Assembly (NCBI RefSeq): GCF_000802385.1
Contig: NZ_JTDN01000001.1
Span: forward strand, 1,991,501 to 2,055,500
Length of the DNA stretch: 64,000 nucleotides
Reading direction: 5' to 3'
DNA from: Croceibacterium mercuriale
GTDB taxonomy: Bacteria > Pseudomonadota > Alphaproteobacteria > Sphingomonadales > Sphingomonadaceae
Below are positions 28,928 through 38,818 of the stretch, one piece after another (the stretch's first letter is position 1; the number at the start of each line of letters is the position of its first letter). The notes beneath the pieces were generated by a model, which saw only the letters and a list, made by a program, of their open reading frames with translations, had not been told where the DNA came from and made no database searches. The translations under genes and the position numbers were made by a program.

Positions 28928-31261
28928 TCAGAGCAGTTTGTCCAGGGTGATGGGCAGGTCACGAACCCGCCTGCCGGTCGCGTTGAAGATCGCGTTCGCG
29001 ACCGCCGCGCCAACTCCGGTAATGCCGATCTCGCCGATGCCGCGTGCGCCCATCGGCGCATGTGGATCAGGGATGTCGGTCCAGATCACGTCGATCTCGG
29101 GTACGTCCATGTGCACGGGGACGTGATATTCGGCCAGACTCGGATTCATGATGCGTCCCAGCCGCTCGTCGAATTGGGTTTCTTCCATCAGCGCCAGACC
29201 GAGCCCCATGATGATGCCGCCGCGGAACTGGCTGGCGGCGGTCTTGGGGTTGAGGATGCGGCCGCAATCGAACGAGCCGAGGAAACGCTGCACGCGCACC
29301 TCGCCGGTGACGCCGTTGACACCGACTTCGCAGAACATCGCACCATGGCTGTGCATCGACCAGTGCTGCACTTCGATCGGCGGCGGCGCGCTGCCTTCCA
29401 CCACCAGTTCGTCGCGCTGCGCCCGCGACAGGATCGACGCGTAGCTTTCGTGCCGGTCCGGGTCGTCCAGCTTGCCGAGACCACGGTTCACGCCGCCAAC
29501 CTCATCCGCCGCGAGGCCGGCCAGCGGTGAACTGTTCCCCGCCAGCTTGAGCAGCTCGGTCACCAGTTCGCGCTGCGCGGCGATGATCGAGAAGCCGATG
29601 GAGGCGGTCTGTTGCGATCCGCCGGCCATCACCATGCCCGGCTGAAAGCTGTCGCCATAGCGGAAATCGACCTTGTCGAGCGGCAATCCGAGCCGGTCGG
29701 CCACCACCTGGGTATGCGCGGTCATCGTGCCCATGCCCATCTCGTGCGCAGCGATCTCGACCACGACGCTGCCATCCTGCCCCAGCGTCATGCGCGCCGC
29801 ACCGCCAGGCATGCGATGATAGGGATAGCACGCGGTGGCGACGCCCATCCCGATCTGCCATTCACCCTCGCGCCGGCTGGCGGGTGCGCCGCGCTTCGAC
29901 CAGCCGAACCGCTCGGCACCGTCGCGAAAGGCCTTGGCCGTGTCGCGCTGCGATGGTGGCGCGCCGGTCACCGGGTCCTTCTCCGGCTCGTTCTTCAGCC
30001 GCAGTTCGATCGGGTCCATGCCCATCTCGACCGCCAGTTCGTCCACTGCACATTCCAGCGCAAAGGTGCCCACCGCCTCGCCCGGCGCCCGCATGAAGGT
30101 GTTGGCGAGCATGTCGATATGCGCGACCTCCAGGTCGAATTTGAGGCTGCCGCTCGCATAGGCGCTCATCACCGGCAGGATGAAAGGCTCGGGCATCGGA
30201 TTATGCCGGCTGATGACCACGGTGCCGGTATGGACCAGCGCGTCGAACGTGCCATCCGCCCGCGCGCCGATTGCCACACGCTGCTCGGTGCAGGTGCGGC
30301 CCCCGACCACACGGTGAACTCCCTCGCGCGACAGCGTCAGGCGTACCGGGCGCTCCGTCAGCTTGGCGGCTGCGGCCGCGAGGACCTGGTGCCACCACAG
30401 GCCTTTGCCGCCGAACCCGCCGCCGACGAACGGCGAAGTGACATGAACCTGGCCCTCCTCGATCCCGAACACCTGGGCGAGGCTCCAGGCGGTATGCGCA
30501 ACCATCTGCGAAGCGTCGTGGACGCGTAAGGTGTCGCCATCCCACGCCACCGTACAGGCATGCAGCTCGATCGCATTGTGGCTGTGACGCGGCGTCGTGT
30601 ATGTGCGATCGACCTTGTACTGCGCTAGGGCGAGGCCCTTGGCAGTATCGCCCCGCTCCATTTTCAGCGGCTGCCCCATGAACTGGCCGGTTTCCGTACC
30701 CAACGCCTTGGCAGCGGCGAACGCTGTGACGGCGGGTTCGGTCTCGTATTCGAAGCGGAGCAACGACCGGGCATGATCGGCCTGTTCCTGCGTTTCGGCC
30801 AGCACCAGTGCGATCGGCTGCCCGCTCCAGTGCACGCGATCGTCCTGCATGATCGGCAGATCGATGCCACCGGCCGCCTTGGGCTTGGACATCAGCAACG
30901 GCACCTTGGCCATCCGTGGGGCGTTGAGATGCGTCATCACCAGCGCCACACCCGGCGCGGCCTCGGCCGCGGCCATGTCGATCCGGCTGATGCGACCCCT
31001 GACCACGGTGCTGAATGCGACGGACGCATACAGCATGCGATCGAGCGCGAACTCAGCGGCGAACGGCGCCGCGCCGCGTACCTTCTGCGGACCGTCGAGG
31101 CGGGACAGCGGCTTGCCGACATTGCCGTGCTGCTCGCGGATCAGCGGATCGGGCCGCCCGCCGGGAATGAAGCTGTCGGGCGCAAGCTGGACAGCCTTCT
31201 GCATCACCATCTGGGCGACGCCTTGCACGGCGTTCTTGGCGTCCTGAAGGATGTTGCTCAT
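28928..31261 (-). CDS. paoC: Aldehyde oxidoreductase, molybdenum-binding subunit (PaoC-like)
   Basis: The large subunit of a xanthine-oxidase-family molybdoenzyme, carrying the molybdopterin cytosine dinucleotide cofactor. Length is 777 residues. Conserved parts are SPFVGGGFGGKGLWW, the NTFMRAPGEAVGTFALE segment, the GGSQQTASIG loop and the C-terminal MGARGIGEIG, whose Glu is the catalytic base of the family. It overlaps paoB by 4 bases (ATGA) and is the last gene of the operon. By similarity to E. coli PaoABC it should oxidise aromatic or other aldehydes to acids. No PaoD/XdhC-type insertion chaperone gene is in the window. Confidence 0.9.
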   Translation of the reverse strand: MSNILQDAKNAVQGVAQMVMQKAVQLAPDSFIPGGRPDPLIREQHGNVGKPLSRLDGPQKVRGAAPFAAEFALDRMLYASVAFSTVVRGRISRIDMAAAEAAPGVALVMTHLNAPRMAKVPLLMSKPKAAGGIDLPIMQDDRVHWSGQPIALVLAETQEQADHARSLLRFEYETEPAVTAFAAAKALGTETGQFMGQPLKMERGDTAKGLALAQYKVDRTYTTPRHSHNAIELHACTVAWDGDTLRVHDASQMVAHTAWSLAQVFGIEEGQVHVTSPFVGGGFGGKGLWWHQVLAAAAAKLTERPVRLTLSREGVHRVVGGRTCTEQRVAIGARADGTFDALVHTGTVVISRHNPMPEPFILPVMSAYASGSLKFDLEVAHIDMLANTFMRAPGEAVGTFALECAVDELAVEMGMDPIELRLKNEPEKDPVTGAPPSQRDTAKAFRDGAERFGWSKRGAPASRREGEWQIGMGVATACYPYHRMPGGAARMTLGQDGSVVVEIAAHEMGMGTMTAHTQVVADRLGLPLDKVDFRYGDSFQPGMVMAGGSQQTASIGFSIIAAQRELVTELLKLAGNSSPLAGLAADEVGGVNRGLGKLDDPDRHESYASILSRAQRDELVVEGSAPPPIEVQHWSMHSHGAMFCEVGVNGVTGEVRVQRFLGSFDCGRILNPKTAASQFRGGIIMGLGLALMEETQFDERLGRIMNPSLAEYHVPVHMDVPEIDVIWTDIPDPHAPMGARGIGEIGITGVGAAVANAIFNATGRRVRDLPITLDKLL

Positions 31262-32244
31262 GCGTCCGCTCCCGCCAGATCGGCCAGCACGGCGGTGATC
31301 GTCCGCGCCGCCAGTTCGATCTTGAACCCGTTTTCACCAAGCGGCCTTGCATCCGCCAGTTCGGCATCGGCAGCGGCGCGGAACGCCCCGGGCGTGGCCG
31401 GTCCGCCCCGCAGCAGCCCTTCTGCCTGTGTCGCGCGCCACGGCTTGTGCGCCACGCCGCCGAGCGCAAGACGGACGTCCCTTACGCGGCCGTCGCTCAC
31501 CTCCAGCGCAGCGGCGACGGAGACCAGCGCAAAGGCATAGCTCGCCCGGTCACGGACCTTGCGATAGGCGGAGTTGGCGGCGAGCCTCTGCGCCGGCAAG
31601 GTGATCGCCGTGATCAGGTCACCGGGCTCGAGCACCGTCTCGATGTCAGGCCGATCGCCCGGCAGGCGGTGGAAGTCGGTGATCGCCACGCTGCGTTCGC
31701 CACCCGCCCCGCTGATGTGCACCGTCGCATCGAGCGCGGCGAGCGCCACGCACATGTCGGACGGGTGCGTCGCCACGCAGGCGTGCGAAGCGCCGAGGAT
31801 CGCGTGAATGCGATTGAAGCCACCGATCGCATCGCACCCCTGGCCGGGCTCACGCTTGTTGCAGCGGGATCCTTCGGTGTCGTAGAAATAGGTGCAGCGC
31901 GTGCGCTGGAGCAGGTTGCCGCCGACGGTCGCCATGTTGCGGATCTGCGCGCTGGCACCGGCCAGGACCGCGCGGGCGAGCACCGGATATCGCGTACGTA
32001 CCGCCCGGTGAGCCACCAGCGCGCTGTTCTTCACTCCCGCGCCGATCAGCAGGCTGCCGTCCTCGCGCTCCTCGATCCCGTCCGACAGGCCGGTCACATC
32101 GATCAGCGCGGCTGGCCGCTCGATCGTCTCGCGCATCAGATCGACCAGGTTGGTGCCGCCGCCCAGAAACTTTGCGCCCGGCGCAGTCGCGAGGTCGAGC
32201 GCCTGCGCCAGGTCGGTGGCATGTGCATAGCTGAACGGAGTCAT
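31258..32244 (-). CDS. paoB: Aldehyde oxidoreductase, FAD-binding subunit (PaoB-like)
   Basis: The 328-residue middle subunit of the molybdoenzyme, passing electrons from the iron-sulfur centres to FAD. FAD-contact motifs are KFLGGGTNLVDLMR near the N-terminus and NMATVGGNLLQRTRC. The Cys-rich insert RCTYFYDTEGSRCNKREPGQGC just after it resembles the additional [4Fe-4S] site known from E. coli PaoB and 4-hydroxybenzoyl-CoA reductase, which ordinary xanthine dehydrogenases lack. It overlaps both neighbours by 4 bases, indicating coupled translation. Confidence 0.9.
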   Translation of the reverse strand: MTPFSYAHATDLAQALDLATAPGAKFLGGGTNLVDLMRETIERPAALIDVTGLSDGIEEREDGSLLIGAGVKNSALVAHRAVRTRYPVLARAVLAGASAQIRNMATVGGNLLQRTRCTYFYDTEGSRCNKREPGQGCDAIGGFNRIHAILGASHACVATHPSDMCVALAALDATVHISGAGGERSVAITDFHRLPGDRPDIETVLEPGDLITAITLPAQRLAANSAYRKVRDRASYAFALVSVAAALEVSDGRVRDVRLALGGVAHKPWRATQAEGLLRGGPATPGAFRAAADAELADARPLGENGFKIELAARTITAVLADLAGADA

Positions 32245-32786
32245 TCGGCCGACTCCGCGACATGGGCGAACCGCTCCAACGCGCCTCGATCGCCCGCATA
32301 GACCCCGCTGATCGCGTCGATGATGCCGTTATGCGCGCCGCAGCGGCATAGGTTGCCGCTCATCCGCTCCTGGAACTCGCCGCGGCTGATCGCGATGGTC
32401 TCCGTGGCCAAGTCCTGCGTCACGTGGCTCGGCATGCCGCGCTCGATCTCGCCCGCCATGCCGATCGCAGAGCAGATCTGCCCCGGCGTGCAATAGCCGC
32501 ACTGGAAACCGTCGTGATCGACAAACGCGGCCTGCAGCGGGTGCAGTGTATCGCCTTCTGCCAGCCCTTCCACCGTGGTGATCTCACGGCCATCATATTG
32601 CACGGCCAGCGCCAGGCACGAGAGTATCCGCTCGCCATCGACCAGCACGGTGCAGGCCCCGCACGCACCCTGGTTGCAGCCCACCTTGGTGCCGGTCAGG
32701 TGCAGTCCCTCTCGCAACAGGTCCAGCAAGGACACGCGCGGATCGTCCGGGACTGACACCGCTGAGCCATTCACGTGGATAGGCAT
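32241..32786 (-). CDS. paoA: Aldehyde oxidoreductase, [2Fe-2S] subunit (PaoA-like)
   Basis: The small electron-transfer subunit, 181 residues. The plant-ferredoxin-type cluster ligands are in GCNQGACGACTVLVDG plus the following ILSC. The second cluster ligands are in QCGYCTPGQ and LCRCG. E. coli PaoA has a twin-arginine signal that exports the complex. Here the protein starts directly with MPIHVNGSAVSVP, so this enzyme should remain in the cytoplasm. It lies 107 bases behind the sulfatase on the same strand and may have its own promoter or be read from the sulfatase operon. Confidence 0.9.
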   Translation of the reverse strand: MPIHVNGSAVSVPDDPRVSLLDLLREGLHLTGTKVGCNQGACGACTVLVDGERILSCLALAVQYDGREITTVEGLAEGDTLHPLQAAFVDHDGFQCGYCTPGQICSAIGMAGEIERGMPSHVTQDLATETIAISRGEFQERMSGNLCRCGAHNGIIDAISGVYAGDRGALERFAHVAESAE

Positions 32787-32893
32787 TGATCCGGTCTCCT
32801 GTTGCGCCGGATCTAACCTACGCTCAAGTGACGACGCTCACAACATGACCGTATGGCCCAGACGCCGCGCATGCTCCGGTGATGACGACACCA

Positions 32894-34420
32894 TCATTCA
32901 CGTACTGGCAGCGGGGCAGGCGCGGGGTGGCGGTCGATGATGCCGTCGAGCTGGCGAACGATCGCAGGCTCTGACGATGCCATGTTCCGCGTTTCCTGCG
33001 GATCGCCGACGAGATCGTACAGCTCGTGGATGCGTTCGCCGGTGCGATCGTCCGTCCAGCGGACCAGGCGGTAACGCTCCGTGCGGATTGCCTGACCCCA
33101 GTGATGCGGGCGGGGATAGGTGTGGTAAGCGTAGCCACGCAGCCGGGTGCCGGGCTGGCGCAGCACCGGTACCAGGTTGATCCCGTCGATCGGCTGCGGC
33201 CCGGCCGGCGCGGGCAAGCCGGCGAGCGCCGCCAGCGTGGGATAGATGTCCACGGTCTCGGCCAGATGTCCGGTAGCGGCGCCGGCGCTGACCTGCGGAC
33301 CGGCGAACACGACCGGAATGCGCGTCGCCTGTTCGAAATTGGTGTGCTTGGTCCACAGGGCGTGATCGCCCAGGTGGTAGCCGTGATCGCCCCACAGCAC
33401 GACGATCGTGTCCTCGGCCAGACCGGCACTTGCCAGGGCATCCAGCACCACGCCGATCTGGGCATCGACATAGCTGACGCCCGCATAATAGCCGTGGATC
33501 AGCTGCCGCTTCAGTGCGTCCGGGAAGTCAGCCTCCGACGTGTTCGGCGGCACAGGAGTGTAGGCGGCGATCTCCCCGCCGGTCTTGCCAGCCAGCGCCG
33601 GGGCGCCTTCGGGCAGGTGGTCCAGCATCGGCATGGGCAGAGCTGCGGGATCGTACAGGTCCCAGTATCGCGCCGGTACGCTGAACGGCAGGTGTGGCCG
33701 GGCGAAGCCTACCGCCAGGAAGAAGGGCCGGTCGCTCTGCCCCAGCGCCGCCAGCCGGGTGGCGGCATGGCGCGCGCTGCGACCGTCGGCATAGGCGTCA
33801 TCCGGCACGTCCGGCCGTTCCCAGGCAAGCCCGCGTGGAAGCGCGGCGGCGATGTCCCATACGTCGCCATCGGGCAGCTCGAAGTCGCCGAACAGCGCCT
33901 CCTCCCTGGTGCGGCCGATCGCCTGCGCCTCGGCGGAGACATACTCGATCACATGATCCTTGTGCGGCGGCACGGACCAGCTTTGCGGATCGCCCACGGT
34001 GCCGTGGCCGGTATGGAACACCTTGCCGATGCTTTCGGCGTGGTATCCTGCCCGCATGAAGTACTGAGGCAAGGTGACTGCCTGCGGCATGACGTCCCGC
34101 AGGTTGATCCCGAAATCGTAGATGCCGGAAGATGTCGAGCGGGCGCCCGTCAGCAGGTTGAAGCGACTTGGCGCGCAGACCGCCTGATTGGCATAGGCCA
34201 GGTCGAACCGCGTGCCGCGCGCGATCAGCCGGTCGATGTTGGGCGTGATGGCGACCGGATCGCCATAGGCATGGATGGCGGGTTTCAGGTCGTCCACCAG
34301 GATCAGCAGCACGTTGAGGCGCCGCGGCGGGCTGTCCTGCGCAGCCGCGGGCGCCGCGCCGCCAAACGTGGTCATCGCCAGCGCCATGCCCAGCCAGCGC
34401 CGGAGCCTGCGGCGGATCAT
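32894..34420 (-). CDS. Sulfatase, iduronate-2-sulfatase-like (S1_7 type)
   Basis: A 508-residue type I sulfatase with a signal peptide ending AAAQD. The metal-binding VDDLKP is near residue 42 and the formylglycine site is CAPSR with Cys82. The later ARPHLPFSVP, LWGDHGYHLGDHALWTKHTNFE and SYVDAQIG segments are typical of iduronate-2-sulfatase relatives. The Cys must be oxidised to formylglycine, for which an FGE gene is encoded 4 kb away. It overlaps the upstream sulfatase by 4 bases. It likely removes sulfate from oligosaccharides in the periplasm; the exact sugar cannot be read off. Confidence 0.9.
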   Translation of the reverse strand: MIRRRLRRWLGMALAMTTFGGAAPAAAQDSPPRRLNVLLILVDDLKPAIHAYGDPVAITPNIDRLIARGTRFDLAYANQAVCAPSRFNLLTGARSTSSGIYDFGINLRDVMPQAVTLPQYFMRAGYHAESIGKVFHTGHGTVGDPQSWSVPPHKDHVIEYVSAEAQAIGRTREEALFGDFELPDGDVWDIAAALPRGLAWERPDVPDDAYADGRSARHAATRLAALGQSDRPFFLAVGFARPHLPFSVPARYWDLYDPAALPMPMLDHLPEGAPALAGKTGGEIAAYTPVPPNTSEADFPDALKRQLIHGYYAGVSYVDAQIGVVLDALASAGLAEDTIVVLWGDHGYHLGDHALWTKHTNFEQATRIPVVFAGPQVSAGAATGHLAETVDIYPTLAALAGLPAPAGPQPIDGINLVPVLRQPGTRLRGYAYHTYPRPHHWGQAIRTERYRLVRWTDDRTGERIHELYDLVGDPQETRNMASSEPAIVRQLDGIIDRHPAPAPLPVRE

Positions 34421-35844
34421 GGCGTGGCGCCCTGCCCGGGCGGAACCGGGCTGTCATCCAGATGCGGGCGACCCGCGACCGGGCGGTTATCTCCCTGCTC
34501 GCGGCGCCAGTCCGCCAGCATGCGGCGCAACCGGCGCACGGTGCCGGCATGAGCCGGATCGGCGGCAAGGTTGCGGGTTTCCTCCGCATCGCTTTCCAGA
34601 TCGTACAGCTCCTCCGCCGGGCGGCGGAAATAGGCGTCCACGATCGCCTGCGCAGCGGGATCGTGCTGCGCCGCCTCCCGCCAGCTGGTGAAGTAGGCGT
34701 CGCCGCCCAAGGGGGCATACTGGTCGGTGTGAGTGGTGAACACGTGCCCGGGTTCCAGGTTGGCGATGTACTTCCACCGGCCGGTCCGCACCGCACGCGC
34801 CGGGTAGACGTTGATGTCGCCATCATTGTTGTGCGTGGTGAAGATCGCCTCCCGCCCGGCGAAGCTGCCGCCAGGGCGCAAGGCTGCGGCAAAGGACTGC
34901 CCGTCCAGCCCTTCCGGTGCAGGTCCACCGGCCACGTCGACCAGGGTCGGCAGGATGTCGACCCAGCTGACCATGGCCTGCGTACGGGTTCCGGCCGGCG
35001 TCACGCCCCGCCAGCGCACGAACAGCGGGGTGCGCGTGCCCGCATCATACAGGTTCCACTTGCCGAATGGCCACTGCGCCCCGTTGTCGCCGGTGAACAG
35101 CACCACGCTGTCCTGCCCCAAGACTGCGTCGGTGGCCGCGACCACGTCACCCAGTTCCTGATCCATCCGGGCGATGGCGGCGTGGTAGGATGCGCGCGCC
35201 CCCCGCGTCGCGGGTGTATCGACCGAGCGGGCCGGGAGCGTCAGGGTGGCGGGATCGATCCCGTCACCCGATTGCGGCCAGGGCACATGCGGCCAGTTGC
35301 TGCCGACGAACAGCGCCAGCGGTCGGGGATCGCGCCGCGCCTTCAGCCAGCGGATCGCCTCCGGCACGGCGCCGTCGTCGTGGAAGGTGTCGCGGGCGGA
35401 GTGGTCGAAGCCGTAGGTGGCAGTCTGTTCGTAATGCGCGACCTTGCCGAAGGCGACCACCTGGTAGCCCAGCGACTGCAGGTAGGACGGCAGCTTGCGC
35501 AGGGCAGGATCGGGCCGCGCATGGTTGGCCTCCGCCGTGTTGCGGGCCGGCATCAGGCCGGTCAGCAGCGCGGCCCGGCTGGGTGCGCAGGATGGCGAGG
35601 CGACAAAGGCGCGGTCGAAGCCGATCCCTTCGGACGCCAGCCGGGACAGGTTGGGCGTACGCGCATCGGCGCTGCCATTGGGCGCCACGTCGAGGTAGCC
35701 GAGATCGTCGGCGATGAAGATCACGATGTCCGGTCGGGCCGGCGGCGGCGGTGCCGCCTGCGCCAGAGCACGGCCCGGCAGCGTGGCGAACAGTAGCGTG
35801 GACAGCAGCAGCGCGCGCCGGCCGATCCCCTTGCGCCCGGCCAT
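34417..35844 (-). CDS. Sulfatase, heparan N-sulfatase-like (S1_8 type)
   Basis: A 475-residue type I sulfatase with a signal peptide ending ALAQA. It has the metal site IADDLGYLDV (about residue 45), the formylglycine motif CAPSR with Cys86, FTGDNGAQWPFGKWNLYDAG with the second metal ligands, and the C-terminal ELYDLESDAEETRNLA common in the family. The start codon overlaps the stop of the receptor gene by one base (TGATG), and its own end overlaps the next sulfatase. The three are therefore one translationally coupled operon. Subfamily assignment by eye is tentative. Confidence 0.9.
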   Translation of the reverse strand: MAGRKGIGRRALLLSTLLFATLPGRALAQAAPPPPARPDIVIFIADDLGYLDVAPNGSADARTPNLSRLASEGIGFDRAFVASPSCAPSRAALLTGLMPARNTAEANHARPDPALRKLPSYLQSLGYQVVAFGKVAHYEQTATYGFDHSARDTFHDDGAVPEAIRWLKARRDPRPLALFVGSNWPHVPWPQSGDGIDPATLTLPARSVDTPATRGARASYHAAIARMDQELGDVVAATDAVLGQDSVVLFTGDNGAQWPFGKWNLYDAGTRTPLFVRWRGVTPAGTRTQAMVSWVDILPTLVDVAGGPAPEGLDGQSFAAALRPGGSFAGREAIFTTHNNDGDINVYPARAVRTGRWKYIANLEPGHVFTTHTDQYAPLGGDAYFTSWREAAQHDPAAQAIVDAYFRRPAEELYDLESDAEETRNLAADPAHAGTVRRLRRMLADWRREQGDNRPVAGRPHLDDSPVPPGQGATP

Positions 35845-38651
35845 CAGAACCGCACCCGCGCGCCCAGCGCGTAGACGGTCTCGTCCTCCAGCAGGGAGAA
35901 GTTGATCGCCCGATCCCCGCGATAGATCGAGGTGCGGTTGCGCAGGATGTTGGTGCCGCCGACATCCAGCCGCAGATTGTCGCTGACATCGTAGCCGACG
36001 CTGAAGTCCAGCCGGCCGGCCGCACGGGTATTGGCCAGCAGCACGGGCACATAGGCCTCGTTCACGCGAGCCGGATCGAACGGGCGCAACTGGATGCCCC
36101 CGGTGCTGTCGCTGTCGATGTAGCCGGACCGGTGCGTCCAGATCAGGCGGCCGCTGAGGCCGGCCTTGTCGTACAGGAGCCCGGCCGTGTAATTGTACTT
36201 TGACACGCCGACCAGGGCGTATCCGGCCAGCGAATCGTCTCCCTTGATCTCGGTATCTGCCAGCGTGAAGGCACCCTGCGCGCCGAAGCCGGACAGGATG
36301 CCGGGCAGGAAGTCGAAGAAGTACTGTGCGCTCAGTTCGACCCCCTTCAGGTCGGCGGAGCCGACATTGCGCGGGCTGGAGATCAGGTAGTTGAGCCCGG
36401 CGATCGCCTCCTGCGTCGCGGCGGTGACGACCCGGTCCTTGATCGACCGGTAATAGCCGGTGACCGCGACGTAGCCGCTGTCGAAGTAATATTCCGCCGT
36501 CACGTCGAAGCTGTCGGATTTCTGCGGACGCAGATCCGGATTGCCGCGTGATCCACTGTTCAGCAGGAAGACGTTGCCCACCAGCGTCAGGGACTCTGTC
36601 GGGCTGAGGGTAGCGAAGTCCGGCCGGCGGATCGCGCGCGAATAGGTGAAGCGGGTCTGGAACCCCGCCGGGAACTGCAGCCGCGCGGTGAAGGCGGGCA
36701 GGACGTCGGTGTCGGAGGTGGTCGCCTCCACCTGGTTGAAGATGGTGCCTGCCCGTTCGAAGCCGGAGATCGTCCGGTCGGTCCGCACCAGCCGGGTGCC
36801 GAACACGCCGTCCAGCGTCAGCTCGCCCAGCGGGATCTCGTAGGTGCCCTCCAGATAGCCGGCATAGGTCGTCTCCTCCGCATCGAACTCGCGCGTCGGA
36901 TCATAGGCGGGTGCCTGCAGCGGCAGGTTGAACAGGGCCCGCAATTCGTTGCGGCCGCGTTCGGAGCGTAGATAGGCGGAGTCAGCGCCGAGGAAGTCCG
37001 CCCCACCATTCAGCCGCGGCGCTTCGCCGATTACCCCGATGAAGTCGGCAGACAGCGGCAGGGTGGAGACGAGCCGGGCATTCGCCTCGGTCGCCGTGCC
37101 GATATTGCCGAAGCCGATCGACTGCACGGTGTTGGTCTGCTGCACGCTCTGGAACCGGGCCTCCCGCCGGGCAAAGCGGATGCCGGCGCGCAGCTTCGTC
37201 AGCACGCTGTCGAATTCGTAACCGCCATCCAGCCGCGCCTGGAACAGCTCGCCATCCCCCCGGGTGTAGTTCTGGTTGATGGAGTTGCGCAGCGACAGGT
37301 TGGTCGCGCTGAGGGGAATCGCGGCATCGATGGTCATGGCCGGGCCGTTGTCGACATCGGTCTCGATGAACACCGAAGGCACGCGCTGCCCGACCTCGGC
37401 ATTGAAGGTCTCGTTCACCTCCTCCGATGTCTGCCAGGCGACGTCGAGCGTGGCGGTCGCGCGATCCGTCGCGAACTTCAGACCGCCGGCGATCAGGCGG
37501 TTTGCCTGCGTGCGATCCTCCGAATTATTGTTCTGGTTGATGACGATGTTGTCGAACCGAGCGCTGGTGATGTTGCACACCCGCTCCACGGTGAAGGGCT
37601 GCAATGTCCGGGTGCCATCGGCATTGCTGACGATGGTCGGGTTCGTGCCGGCCGCGTTCACCCGCGCATCGAAGCAGTAATCGTCCGCGGTCACCTCCGC
37701 CAGGCGGGTACGGTCGGTAAAGGGCTGCGCATTGAAGCCGGCAAAGCCGGTGGTCGCGCCGAAATAGGTGTAGAAGCCCTCGACATAGGCTTCCAGCTCC
37801 GGCGTCGCCTGCCATTGCAGGGCGGCGTTGATCTGGCCGCGATCGACCTCGCCCACATCGGGCATGTTCTGGATCACCTGCGGGATCAGGTAGCCCGGCT
37901 GGTTCAGCGGCGGCCGCCCGGAATAGCGCCGCTCCGTCATGTTGCTGGCCCCGCGGATCGTTTCGGCGGTCGACCAGGTTGCATTCACCAGCAGGCCGAT
38001 CTCGCCGAGCGGCGTGTCCGTCCGCACGGAGGCGAGCGCACCGATCTGCGGGTTCACGGCATCGGCATTCTGCGCGTAGTTGCCACGCGCGGTCAGGACG
38101 AAGACCCGGTCGTCCAAGGAGAAGGGCCGGTTCAGCCGCAGGTCGATCGACCCCGCCACGCCGCCTTCGATCTGGTCCACCGTCTGCGACTTGAACACGT
38201 CCACCCGGTTCAGTGCTTCGGCCGGCATGTCCTGCAGGTCGAAGTCGCGGCCGGTCGTGGTCATCACTTCCCGCCCGTTCACCGTGGTCAGGATGTCGGT
38301 GAGGCCGCGAATGCGGACGCCGCCCAGTTCGTTGTTGCGGTCGTTGACCACCTGGATACCGGGCACGCGTTGCAACGCCGCCGCCACCGTGGGATCGGGC
38401 AGCTTGCCGATATCGGTGGCGACGATGGAATCGACCACCTGTGTCGCGGTGCGCTTGATATCCGCGGCCTGCTCCAGCGAGGAGCGGATGCCGGTCACGA
38501 TGATCGTGCCTTCCTCCGCCTCCGGCGCGGGTGTGACGGCGTCCCGGGCACCGGCTGTGCCCGGCCAGCCGCCCGCACCTGCCGCGACGAGTGCGATCAG
38601 CGATACAAGGTTGCGGCGCACCTGACAGGCGCGCGAAAAGGTCGATGTCAT
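35844..38651 (-). CDS. TonB-dependent receptor of the sulfatase locus
   Basis: A 935-residue receptor of the Caulobacter/Sphingomonas oligosaccharide type. The Met at 38651 has GGGGG upstream and begins a signal-like stretch; a longer frame to 38711 is possible. The TonB box and plug are evident: EGTIIVTGIRSSLEQA, TDIGKLPDPTVAAALQRVPG, GGVRIRGL and MPAEALNRVDVFKSQ. The barrel ends GARVRF. It is the first gene of an operon with two sulfatases, and the sulfatase-maturing enzyme is divergent. It therefore probably imports sulfated oligosaccharides. Confidence 0.9.
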   Translation of the reverse strand: MTSTFSRACQVRRNLVSLIALVAAGAGGWPGTAGARDAVTPAPEAEEGTIIVTGIRSSLEQAADIKRTATQVVDSIVATDIGKLPDPTVAAALQRVPGIQVVNDRNNELGGVRIRGLTDILTTVNGREVMTTTGRDFDLQDMPAEALNRVDVFKSQTVDQIEGGVAGSIDLRLNRPFSLDDRVFVLTARGNYAQNADAVNPQIGALASVRTDTPLGEIGLLVNATWSTAETIRGASNMTERRYSGRPPLNQPGYLIPQVIQNMPDVGEVDRGQINAALQWQATPELEAYVEGFYTYFGATTGFAGFNAQPFTDRTRLAEVTADDYCFDARVNAAGTNPTIVSNADGTRTLQPFTVERVCNITSARFDNIVINQNNNSEDRTQANRLIAGGLKFATDRATATLDVAWQTSEEVNETFNAEVGQRVPSVFIETDVDNGPAMTIDAAIPLSATNLSLRNSINQNYTRGDGELFQARLDGGYEFDSVLTKLRAGIRFARREARFQSVQQTNTVQSIGFGNIGTATEANARLVSTLPLSADFIGVIGEAPRLNGGADFLGADSAYLRSERGRNELRALFNLPLQAPAYDPTREFDAEETTYAGYLEGTYEIPLGELTLDGVFGTRLVRTDRTISGFERAGTIFNQVEATTSDTDVLPAFTARLQFPAGFQTRFTYSRAIRRPDFATLSPTESLTLVGNVFLLNSGSRGNPDLRPQKSDSFDVTAEYYFDSGYVAVTGYYRSIKDRVVTAATQEAIAGLNYLISSPRNVGSADLKGVELSAQYFFDFLPGILSGFGAQGAFTLADTEIKGDDSLAGYALVGVSKYNYTAGLLYDKAGLSGRLIWTHRSGYIDSDSTGGIQLRPFDPARVNEAYVPVLLANTRAAGRLDFSVGYDVSDNLRLDVGGTNILRNRTSIYRGDRAINFSLLEDETVYALGARVRF

Positions 38652-38717
38652 CAATGCCCCCGAAAATCGGTCTAGTCTGCAATGACACCTGGCGTGGTCG
38701 CCTCGGCGCAACTTGGT

Positions 38718-38741
38718 ACGATGCAGCTTGAACGATGCAGC
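38718..38741. promoter_or_regulatory. 10-bp direct repeat in the receptor/FGE divergent promoter
   Basis: ACGATGCAGC occurs at 38718-38727 and 38732-38741, a 14-bp period, between the divergent receptor and formylglycine-generating-enzyme genes. It may bind a regulator coordinating both sides, but the arrangement is only suggestive. Confidence 0.3.
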
Positions 38742-38818
38742 ATTCAGGTCAACAACAGTTCCGCTTGTGTAACAGGCAGTCCGGCTTGCACCTGCCAGCG
38801 TTACGAGAGACGTCCACG